From positions 1 to 19,356 of the forward strand of contig QWPO01000127.1 in NCBI GenBank assembly GCA_003669255.1: DNA of 19,356 bases, given 5' to 3'. The notes beneath the pieces were generated by a model. That model saw only the letters and a program-made list of their open reading frames with translations, was not told the origin of the DNA and ran no database searches. Both the position numbers and the translations under genes were made by a program. Position 1 is the stretch's first letter; each line of letters opens with the position of its first letter. Shown piece by piece: positions 8,843-14,600 of this stretch. The DNA comes from Planctomycetota bacterium (lineage in GTDB: Bacteria; Planctomycetota; Planctomycetia; Pirellulales; UBA1268).

Positions 8843-8901
8843 CCGTCGCGGGGTTCGTGACGGAGGTCGCTCGCGGCTCGCCGCCATAGTATCATAGCAG
8901 C

Positions 8902-9516
8902 ATGAAATCTAGTACCACACAGGGTCGGCCGCGGACAAAACATGGATCGTCCTCCGCGGCGTCAGGGACGTTCGTCCTCCGTCTCGATCCGCGGCTGCAC
9001 GCTGTGCTGCGGCATGAGGCGGTCGCTGCCGGCACGTCGCTCAATGAATGGTGCAGCCGGTCGCTCGCAGCGCCGGGCGCGGCCGGCCTCAGTGCGGCCG
9101 CGGAGGCCGTCGTGATGATCCGTGCCGGCTTGGGGGCCGACCTGCTCGGTGTCGTTGCCTACGGCTCGTTCGCCCGCGGCGAGCTGGCAGCCGGGTCGGA
9201 CGTCGATCTTCTCGTCGTGCTTTCAGAAGGCGTGAAGATCACTCGTTCGCTCTATCGACAATGGGATGGTGTGGTGCCGGCATGGGAGGGACGCGAGATC
9301 GACCTTCACTTCGTTCACCTGCCGGACGGGGACGATCCCGTGTCCGGAACCTGGGCGGAGGCGGGCGTGTGCGGAATCGTGCTCTACGACCATGATCTGC
9401 TCGTGTCGCGGCGGCTGATCGACATTCGCAGCCGGATCGCCGGCGGCGAGCTGACGCGACGGATGGCCCAAGGCCAGCCCTACTGGATCCACGAGGAGCG
9501 CGATGCGAAGTCCTGA
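8902..9516 (+). CDS. Minimal nucleotidyltransferase (MNT) with N-terminal ribbon-helix-helix-like segment, antitoxin-like
   Basis: The protein has 204 residues. Residues 23-56 (TFVLRLDPRLHAVLRHEA ... SLNEWCSRSLA) look like the HicB-tail type of ribbon-helix-helix DNA-binding segment. Residues 88-107 carry the nucleotidyltransferase signature GSFARGELAAGSDVDLLVVL, with metal-binding Asp100 and Asp102 and a third acid, Asp134, in GREIDLHFV, so the site looks intact. MNT proteins paired with HEPN proteins act as antitoxins, in studied cases by AMPylating the HEPN partner. The N-terminal segment suggests the protein also represses its own operon, which is inferred. It overlaps the downstream HEPN gene by 14 bases. 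A TATCAT-like -10 near 8891 is possible but no -35 is clear. Confidence 0.85.
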   Translation: MKSSTTQGRPRTKHGSSSAASGTFVLRLDPRLHAVLRHEAVAAGTSLNEWCSRSLAAPGAAGLSAAAEAVVMIRAGLGADLLGVVAYGSFARGELAAGSDVDLLVVLSEGVKITRSLYRQWDGVVPAWEGREIDLHFVHLPDGDDPVSGTWAEAGVCGIVLYDHDLLVSRRLIDIRSRIAGGELTRRMAQGQPYWIHEERDAKS

Positions 9517-9919
9517 CCTGGCCGCCGACTACGTTCGAAGGGCACGGGCCCGGCTGGCGGCGGTCGATGCGCTCTATGGGTGCGAGAGTTGGGCTGACGT
9601 GGTGCGGGAGTCGCAAGAGGTCGTGGAGTTGGCCCTGAAGGGACTCCTGAGGGCGGTAGGCATCGACCCGCCGCGAATCCACGACGTATCTGAGGTGCTC
9701 ACGGCCGAGCGGGAACGGTTTCCGAAGGCGATTCAACGGGATCTCGACACGCTTGCCGCGGGGTCGCGGACGCTGCGTCGTGACCGTGAACTTGCCTTCT
9801 ATGGGGCGGAGGACCTCACGCCCTCGGGCTTTTACACGCAGGACGACGCAACCTCGGCTCGCGAGATCGCCCGTAGGACGGTCGCCGCCGTCGAGCCGCA
9901 CGTGGGCCGCGGCGACTGA
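9503..9919 (+). CDS. HEPN domain protein, toxin-like partner of the MNT gene
   Basis: The protein has 138 residues and is mainly helical. The pattern DVVRESQEVVELALKGLLRA at 32-51 followed by PPRIHDVSEVL is typical of HEPN proteins. Residues 92-101 read RRDRELAFYG; in toxin-type HEPN RNases this position carries R-x4-6-H, but here the expected His is Tyr100. A RELAFYG-type stretch occurs in a HEPN subgroup, so RNase activity cannot be assumed. A GAGGAG ribosome-binding site (9493-9498) lies 4 bases before the ATG inside the MNT gene, and the 14-base overlap shows tight coupling. With the upstream nucleotidyltransferase it forms a toxin-antitoxin-like pair. Binding or regulation, not cleavage, is the alternative. 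Confidence 0.85.
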   Translation: MRSPDLAADYVRRARARLAAVDALYGCESWADVVRESQEVVELALKGLLRAVGIDPPRIHDVSEVLTAERERFPKAIQRDLDTLAAGSRTLRRDRELAFYGAEDLTPSGFYTQDDATSAREIARRTVAAVEPHVGRGD

Positions 9920-10180
9920 CCGGCCCTCTCACGTGGACGCGTCGCTGGGTGGCCGGTCCTCCTGTGGTCACGGGCCTCCGGCAGCCTCGCGGCCGTCGCA
10001 GCCGACGATCGCGGCAAACACCGTGGGATCGACGCTCTCGGCCATGAACCTCACGACAGACGCAGTGACCGGATGACCGAGATCCGCTGATCCCCTTGCC
10101 AGCGGCGAGGGCCGTGCGCGAGACTCGTGGCCGTGGCGGGGCCTTCGCCCCGGCAACATCACCGCGAGCGGAGTTTCCTC
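9920..10180. other. Intergenic stretch without a recognised gene
   Basis: The 261 bases between the HEPN and DinB-like genes hold nothing I recognise. On the minus strand, 9968-10162 is open for 64 codons, with a plausible protein-like part (PVTASVVRFMAESVDPTVFA). It has no clear ribosome-binding site and resembles no family I know. It could be a gene remnant or chance. Confidence 0.3.
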
Positions 10181-10702
10181 ATGTCCCGTTCCCTTGGCAA
10201 TGTGATCGCCGACTCACTGCAACTCTCGCTCGGCTACGCGGAGCGGCTGCTCAAGAACGTGCCGGCCGACCGGGCGGGCCGGTTTGCCGCGCCGGGGGGT
10301 GTGATCGTCGAATCAAACCACCCCGCGTTCATCTACGGTCATCTCAGCCTCTACGCACCAAAGATCCTCCGGCTCATCGGCCACCCTGCGCCGCCGATCC
10401 CGGATGGCTTCGAACTCGTCTTTTCGAAGGATGCGAAGTGCGTGGACGACGCGGACGGCGATCTCTACCCGCCGCTCGATCAGGTCGTGGCGTTTTTTCT
10501 GGAAGGCCACCGGATGACCATGGGCGCCCTGCGGAGCACGCCCGACACGACGTTCGACCAGCCAAACCCCGCCGAGGGCCGGATGAAGGAACTCTTCCCG
10601 ACGATCGGCTCGGCCCAGGCGTTTTACTGCGGCGGACACATGATGATGCACCTCGGGCAGTTGAGCGCCTGGCGGCGGATGGAGGGGCTAGGGGCAGCCT
10701 GA
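10181..10702 (+). CDS. DinB-fold (DinB/YfiT-like) putative metal-dependent protein
   Basis: This 173-residue protein is helical, as expected for the DinB four-helix bundle. Three histidines stand where the family binds a divalent metal: His54 in NHPAFIYGHLSLY, and His153 and His157 in GGHMMMHLGQLSAWRR, the last part being the family's closing HxxxHxGQL pattern. Family members are often thiol-dependent transferases or of unknown function. The substrate here is unknown. The ATG at 10181 follows GGAG (10170-10173) by 7 bases and gives the natural N-terminus; the open frame upstream to 10127 adds an arginine-rich stretch without family likeness. It precedes the HdeD-like gene by 49 bases on the same strand. 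Confidence 0.82.
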   Translation: MSRSLGNVIADSLQLSLGYAERLLKNVPADRAGRFAAPGGVIVESNHPAFIYGHLSLYAPKILRLIGHPAPPIPDGFELVFSKDAKCVDDADGDLYPPLDQVVAFFLEGHRMTMGALRSTPDTTFDQPNPAEGRMKELFPTIGSAQAFYCGGHMMMHLGQLSAWRRMEGLGAA

Positions 10703-10751
10703 CATCGGCATCGGATACACTGACAGATCCCCTCCCCGGAGCACCTCCGCC

Positions 10752-11300
10752 ATGGATCTCGCACATCACGACGGGCCGATCTCTCACCTCAAGTCGAAGC
10801 TCGTCTGGCTGGGCATCGCGCTCACGATTCTCGGCATCCTCGCGATCGCCACTCCATGGGCGGCGGCGACCTTCGTTGACTTCATGGTCGCGGGTTCGCT
10901 CCTGGCCGCCGGCATCACCCAGCTTGGTGCCGCGGCGAGCACGTTCACCTGGCGGGGCTTTTGGCTCACCGTGATCTGCGGGGCACTTTCGCTTGTTGCC
11001 GGCACGGCGATGCTGGCGATACCCGCCGAGGGCGTCCACGCGATGACCACCTTCATCGGTCTTGTGCTCCTGTTCCAGGCCGCCGCCAAACTGACGGCCG
11101 CCTTCTCTCTGCCTCGCGATTTTCCCTGGGGCTGGGTCCTTGCTGATGGCCTCATTTCGGCCCTGCTCGGCGGCATGCTCCTCATGAGCCCCACCCAGCA
11201 ATCGGGCGTGTTTCTGGGAACGCTGATCGGAATCAACTTGCTGGCCAGCGGCGCGGCGTTCCTGGGCTCAGGCCTCTGGCTCAAGGAACGACTCGGCTGA
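10752..11300 (+). CDS. HdeD-family (DUF308) membrane protein
   Basis: The protein has 182 residues and six predicted membrane segments, beginning with LVWLGIALTILGILAIATPW. The typical DUF308/HdeD repeat is a segment ending in a P, then ATxxVxxxxGxxLLxxGIxxLxxAx (here AAATFVDFMVAGSLLAAGITQ), then FWLTVICGALSLVAGTAMLA, then MTTFIGLVLLFQAAAKLTAA, and a last pair around 130-175. E. coli HdeD is linked to acid resistance, but most relatives are of unknown function. A CCGGAG (10736-10741) lies about 10 bases before the ATG. Its last 33 bases overlap the 3' end of the convergent GNAT gene. Confidence 0.87.
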   Translation: MDLAHHDGPISHLKSKLVWLGIALTILGILAIATPWAAATFVDFMVAGSLLAAGITQLGAAASTFTWRGFWLTVICGALSLVAGTAMLAIPAEGVHAMTTFIGLVLLFQAAAKLTAAFSLPRDFPWGWVLADGLISALLGGMLLMSPTQQSGVFLGTLIGINLLASGAAFLGSGLWLKERLG

Positions 11301-11816
11301 CGGGGAACACCAGTCCCTGCGGTCGTGTTCAGCACCGGCCGCCCCGGTCAGTCTGGCGATCCTTGCCCAGAAGGCTCTGGCTGGCCCCCACGACGCAAGC
11401 GTTTCCACGCCCACGTCTGTAGCCCCAGCCTCCTCGGCGGCCGCGAGAGCCACACGCACCAGGGCCTCTCCCACGCCACGTCGTCGGTCGCGAGGATCGA
11501 CAACCAGCCAGGGAACTGAAAACCGCCGGTTTCCGCCCACCGTGGACACGGCCAGGCTGATGACACCCTGAACCGTGCCGTCAGCGCGAACGGCAGCCCA
11601 CGCCCGCACGACCCGCCCACTCCGGCCTCGGACATCCGCCGCGAGCCCTTTCGCGGCGAGTGGTGGAAACCCGTCGTCTTCCAACGAGGCCGCTGCCAGC
11701 AGGCTCGCGATCCCATCCGACTCGAGGTCGGTGGCGGATACGACCATCACCTGCACCGCTCGATCGGTGAGGCGGCATGACCGATGTGCGGGGAACCGAT
11801 GCACGATGACCGTCAT
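11268..11816 (-). CDS. GNAT-family N-acetyltransferase
   Basis: The product has 182 residues. WLVVDPRDRRRGVGEALV at 103-120 is GNAT motif A: strand beta 4 followed by the R-x-x-G-x-G-x-A pyrophosphate loop (Arg111, Gly114, Gly116, Ala118) that binds acetyl-CoA. The helix and strand after it (AAAEEAGATDVGVETLAS) and RAFWARIARLTG fit the rest of the fold. The acceptor substrate is unknown. The start is uncertain because no ribosome-binding site precedes the ATG at 11816; Met24 (complement of about 11747) is an alternative. It runs convergently with the HdeD-like gene, with overlapping 3' ends, and diverges from deoR. Confidence 0.82.
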   Translation of the reverse strand: MTVIVHRFPAHRSCRLTDRAVQVMVVSATDLESDGIASLLAAASLEDDGFPPLAAKGLAADVRGRSGRVVRAWAAVRADGTVQGVISLAVSTVGGNRRFSVPWLVVDPRDRRRGVGEALVRVALAAAEEAGATDVGVETLASWGPARAFWARIARLTGAAGAEHDRRDWCSPSAESFLEPEA

Positions 11817-11891
11817 GGTTCTGTCGATTCTGACGGCTAGGGCGTGACCGACCCGCGTTTTTCCGGTCCGTTACGGCGGATTTCTACCACA

Positions 11892-11922
11892 CCCTGAGAG
11901 TCCTACCCTAGGATTCTCAGGG
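11892..11922. promoter_or_regulatory. 14-bp inverted repeat upstream of deoR
   Basis: CCCTGAGAGTCCTA (11892-11905) and TAGGATTCTCAGGG (11909-11922) pair along all 14 positions around a CCC loop, with a single G-T mismatch that would be a G-U pair in RNA. It lies in the divergent region between the GNAT gene and deoR, 153 bases before the deoR ATG. It may be an operator for the DeoR regulator or a leader or antisense hairpin. There is no T-tract on either side long enough for a standard terminator. Confidence 0.5.
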
Positions 11923-12036
11923 CCGCAGGGTGGCCGTATTCGGCACAGATTCGCAGATTTAAGGACGAAGGCCTTCGAACGACGGCATACGCTCACTCTG
12001 GTGCTCGGGTACGCGCATTGTGTGACGGAAATGTAG

Positions 12037-12065
12037 TTGTTATCTGGCAGTTTTCTGAATATCAT
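12037..12065 (+). promoter_or_regulatory. Sigma-70-like promoter for deoR and the BMC operon
   Basis: TTGTTA (12037-12042, 4 of 6 consensus bases) and TATCAT (12060-12065, 5 of 6) are spaced 17 bases apart, inside an AT-rich patch that stands out from its GC-rich surroundings. Transcription would start around 12072, only about 3 bases before the deoR ATG. No ribosome-binding site precedes that ATG, so the message may be leaderless. If the whole operon is read from here, it is the main BMC promoter. Confidence 0.42.
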
Positions 12066-12074
12066 AAGCATCGT

Positions 12075-12905
12075 ATGGTTGTTTCCGTCCAGAATCACGA
12101 GCGACGCGGCAGGCTTCTCGACCTCATTCGCGTTCGGGGATTCGCGGCTCTCGAGGAGCTTGTGCGTGAACTCGGCGTCTCCGAGTCCACCGTCCGCCGT
12201 GACCTCGATGCGTTGGAGGAACAGGGAGCGGCCAAGCGGACCCACGGCGGGGTGCTCTATGCCGGCGGGATGCCCCGACTCGCTGAGTTTGACGAGCGGC
12301 AGCCCGCCAACTGGGCGGCCAAGCGGGCTATCGCCTCCCGGGCGGCGGAGGTGATCGGCGATGGCGAGACCGTGCTGCTCGACGGTGGCACCACCACCTA
12401 CGAAGTCGCTCGCCTACTCGTCGGCCGCTCGCTCCAGGTCGTCACCAACAGCCTGCCCGTCGCCAACCTCTTCGCCTCGGAATCGCGAAGCGACCTCGTG
12501 CTCCTCGGCGGCTACGTGTCGCCACGCACGGGTGTCTGCCTTGGGCCCTACGCCAACGAACTGCTCGGGCGGCTGCACGTCACGACCACCGTGCTCTCCG
12601 CGGCCGGCATCGCCGACGAGGGCCTGTTCAACGCCCATCTGCTGCTCGCCGAGACGGAGCAGGCGATGCTCCGAGCGGCAAGCCGCGTCATCGTGGTCGC
12701 CGACAGTTCCAAGTTCGGCAAGAAGAGCCTCACCCTCGTCGCGCCGCTCGCGGAGATCGACGCCTTTGTCTCTGACGACGGGCTCGCCGAAGACTGGCGG
12801 GCCCGAATTACTGCCGCCGGATCCGAACTCATCGTCGCCGCCATTCCGCCCGAAGCCGCCGACGACCACGAATCACGCCCCTCTCCACGCCGTCGCCACG
12901 CCTGA
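12075..12905 (+). CDS. DeoR-family transcriptional regulator of the BMC operon
   Basis: The protein has 276 residues. An N-terminal winged helix-turn-helix (about residues 8-60) ends in the family signature ESTVRRDLDALEEQG-x3-RTHGG. The C-terminal DeoRC domain, which binds a sugar phosphate, shows VLLDGGTTTYEVARLL, VVTNSLPVANL and VIVVADSSKFGKKSL. Regulators of this family usually repress sugar-utilisation operons and release DNA when a phosphorylated sugar binds. Here the likely signal is a phosphorylated intermediate of fucose or rhamnose breakdown, which is inferred from the operon. The ATG at 12075 gives a family-like start; the TTG at 12018 would add 19 residues with no likeness. pduL follows after 9 bases. 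Confidence 0.92.
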   Translation: MVVSVQNHERRGRLLDLIRVRGFAALEELVRELGVSESTVRRDLDALEEQGAAKRTHGGVLYAGGMPRLAEFDERQPANWAAKRAIASRAAEVIGDGETVLLDGGTTTYEVARLLVGRSLQVVTNSLPVANLFASESRSDLVLLGGYVSPRTGVCLGPYANELLGRLHVTTTVLSAAGIADEGLFNAHLLLAETEQAMLRAASRVIVVADSSKFGKKSLTLVAPLAEIDAFVSDDGLAEDWRARITAAGSELIVAAIPPEAADDHESRPSPRRRHA

Positions 12906-12914
12906 GAACGTTCC

Positions 12915-13628
12915 ATGGCCATCGCATCGCCCACGCTCAACGGTCACACCGCCGGCCTCGATCGCAACTCGATCGAGCGGATCGTCCGCGAGATCGTGCT
13001 GTCATCCCGCGGCGTGCCCCCATCCCAGGCGGCGGTCTCCCCAAAGGCCGAGCCGAAGCTCGTGGTGAGCATCTCCGCCCGCCACTGCCACCTCACCGAC
13101 GAGCACGTCGTCAAACTCTTCGGGCCCGGCAGCACGCTGACGCCGATGAAAAGCCTCTATCAAGACGGCTTCTATGCGGCGGAGCAGACAGTGATGCTCG
13201 TCGGGCCGAAGCGAAAAATGCTTCCCACCGTCCGCGTGCTCGGGCCAACCCGCAAGGCCTCGCAGGTAGAACTCGCCTTCACCGACGGCATCTCGCTCGG
13301 AATCGACCTGCCCGTGCGGCCCAGCGGCAAGATCGCCGGCACCCCCGGCTGTGTGCTGGTCGGCCCCGCGGGCGCGATCGAACTCGCCGAGGGTGTGATC
13401 CGGGCCGAGCGGCATGTGCACATGAGCTTCGCCGACGCCGACTTCTTCGGCGTCAAGGATGGCGACCGCATGAGCCTGGCCATCAAGGGCTCGTGCGCGA
13501 CCGTGTTTCGCGACCTGCTCGTGCGGGCCGACGCCACCAGCAAACTCGAGGTGCACATCGACACCGACGAAGGCAATGCCGCCGACCTCGATCACGCCTC
13601 GGGCGTGGAGCTGATCCGACAAACCTGA
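12915..13628 (+). CDS. pduL: Phosphate propanoyltransferase, PduL type, with encapsulation peptide
   Basis: PduL converts acyl-CoA and phosphate to acyl-phosphate and free CoA inside the microcompartment, regenerating CoA for the aldehyde dehydrogenase. The 237-residue product has two His-x-His pairs that bind zinc: HCH at 57-59 (SARHCHLT) and HVH at 167-169 (ERHVHMS). The repeated beta-barrel domain follows the family. Residues 15-32 (LDRNSIERIVREIVLSSR) form an amphipathic helix joined by a Pro/Ala-rich linker to the core, which is the layout of BMC encapsulation peptides. The ATG at 12915 lies 9 bases after the deoR stop. The product would be acetyl- or propionyl-phosphate, depending on the aldehyde. 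Confidence 0.95.
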   Translation: MAIASPTLNGHTAGLDRNSIERIVREIVLSSRGVPPSQAAVSPKAEPKLVVSISARHCHLTDEHVVKLFGPGSTLTPMKSLYQDGFYAAEQTVMLVGPKRKMLPTVRVLGPTRKASQVELAFTDGISLGIDLPVRPSGKIAGTPGCVLVGPAGAIELAEGVIRAERHVHMSFADADFFGVKDGDRMSLAIKGSCATVFRDLLVRADATSKLEVHIDTDEGNAADLDHASGVELIRQT

Positions 13629-13637
13629 GACTCATGC

Positions 13638-13782
13638 CACAGGTTGAAAACCTGTGCTACTTCAAACAGCACCCCGAAACACAGGTTGCCAACCTGTGCT
13701 ACTTCAGACAACACACCGAACACAGGTTGCCAACCTGTGCCCACCACACACAACACCCCGTAGCACAGGTTGCCAACCTGTG
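13638..13782. repeat. Four tandem copies of a 19-bp palindrome (about 42-bp period)
   Basis: The palindrome CACAGGTTGCCAACCTGTG occurs at 13680-13698, 13721-13739 and 13764-13782, with a variant whose centre is GAA at 13638-13656. Arms are 9 bp (8 bp in the first copy) and copies start 42, 41 and 43 bases apart. The first two spacers are alike (CTACTTCA-A/G-ACA...), the third only partly. Each copy can form a short hairpin. They sit between pduL and the first BMC-H gene. The arrangement resembles REP-like intergenic palindromes; I recall similar sequences from planctomycete genomes but cannot check it here. Confidence 0.9.
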
Positions 13783-13927
13783 CCCACTCGACGCGATGGC
13801 CAAGAAAAAGGCTGCCAAACGAACGAAGAAACAAAACACGACCGTGAAACCGGCGCGTGCCGGTGCGGTTCGCGGGGATGGCCCCGCAAAGGCTGGATGG
13901 TTGTTTGATCCCGGAACGGAGCGACAG
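13783..13927 (+). other. Leader of the first BMC-H gene or possible N-terminal extension
   Basis: The frame of the BMC-H gene stays open upstream and has an ATG at 13796 that would add 44 basic residues (MAKKKAAKRTKKQ...). About 18 of these 44 codons end in A or T, clearly more than in the BMC-H body, and no ribosome-binding site precedes 13796. I therefore read it as untranslated leader. It contains a 6-bp hairpin GCGGGG-ATGG-CCCCGC at 13872-13887. Confidence 0.45.
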
Positions 13928-14212
13928 ATGGCAAAGCAGACAGATGCCCTCGGCATGATCGAGGTGAAGGGTTTCACGACCCTTGTGGAATCAGTTGACG
14001 CGATGATGAAGGCGGCGAATGTCACCTTCATGGGCTGGGACAAGATCGGCAGCGGACTCGTGACGGCGTTCGTCTCGGGCGACGTGGCCGCAGTGAAGGC
14101 GGCGACCGACGCAGGTGCGGCGGCCGGCGGCCGGATCGGCGAGGTGGTGAGCGTGCAGGTGATCGCGCGTCCGCACGAAGACCTGCAGATCGTGCTGCCC
14201 ACGGGCGGCTGA
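13928..14212 (+). CDS. BMC-H shell hexamer protein 1 (PduA/PduJ-like)
   Basis: The product has 94 residues and one BMC domain, forming the flat hexamers that tile the shell facets. LGMIEVKGFTTLVESVDAMM is the standard start, and GDVAAVKAATDAGAAAGGRI is the conserved helix region. The pore loop reads K39-IGSG, like PduA and PduJ, and would let small polar molecules through. GGAG at 13918-13921, 6 bases before the ATG, fixes the start. The gene is preceded by four palindromes and followed after 54 bases by a second, different BMC-H gene, so the shell probably has mixed hexamers. Confidence 0.95.
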   Translation: MAKQTDALGMIEVKGFTTLVESVDAMMKAANVTFMGWDKIGSGLVTAFVSGDVAAVKAATDAGAAAGGRIGEVVSVQVIARPHEDLQIVLPTGG

Positions 14213-14266
14213 TCGACAAGTGGATCGATACGAAACCCTTCTTCAACCCATTTCAAAGGACATCAG

Positions 14267-14536
14267 ATGAATACGGCGATCGGAATTCTGGAAACCAAGG
14301 GACTCGTGGGCCTCGTCGAGGCCACCGACGCGATGGCCAAGGCGGCCAACGTGAAGATCCTCAAGCGGGTGAGCATCGGCAACGCCTTCGTGGCGACGAT
14401 CGTGCAGGGTGACGTGGGCAGCGTGCGGGCGGCCGTCGAAGCCGGTGCCAACGCGGCCCAGCAGGTCGGCGAACTCGTCGCCAGCCACGTCATTCCGCGG
14501 CCGGCCGAGACCCTCGTGGCGGCTTTTCTTGCCTGA
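14267..14536 (+). CDS. BMC-H shell hexamer protein 2
   Basis: The product has 89 residues and one BMC domain: IGILETKGLVGLVEATDAMA at the start, then GDVGSVRAAVEAG and a short C-terminus (RPAETLVAAF). Its pore loop is S36-IGNA, unlike the KIGSG loop of the first hexamer gene, so the two hexamers probably differ in what they let pass. A strong ribosome-binding site, AAAGGA (14255-14260), lies 6 bases before the ATG. The stop codon is followed 3 bases later by a long hairpin (14540-14576). Confidence 0.96.
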   Translation: MNTAIGILETKGLVGLVEATDAMAKAANVKILKRVSIGNAFVATIVQGDVGSVRAAVEAGANAAQQVGELVASHVIPRPAETLVAAFLA

Positions 14537-14539
14537 GTT

Positions 14540-14576
14540 CAATCCCGCTTGGCCATCCGTGGCCAACGCGGGATTG
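14540..14576 (+). other. 16-bp intercistronic hairpin between the second BMC-H gene and ackA
   Basis: CAATCCCGCTTGGCCA pairs with TGGCCAA-C-GCGGGATTG around a TCCG loop: 16 base pairs with a single bulged C, starting 3 bases after the BMC-H stop. No T-tract follows, so it is not a typical intrinsic terminator. A structure this strong at the 3' end of the hexamer genes would suit an RNA-stabilising or partial attenuation element that gives more shell protein than downstream enzymes. Confidence 0.75.
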
Positions 14577-14600
14577 GCAGCCCTCGCGAAAACCACCCCC

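Noticed and set aside
13638..13782. CRISPR-like look of four 19-base repeats with 22-24-base intervals
   Set aside because: The repeats are full palindromes, too short for a CRISPR repeat, the intervals are alike rather than unique, and no cas gene is in the window.
13631..13795. Reading of the palindrome block as protein (repeated QVANLCY-like words)
   Set aside because: The repeated residues are a product of the DNA palindrome and the frame has no start signal; this is intergenic repeat DNA.
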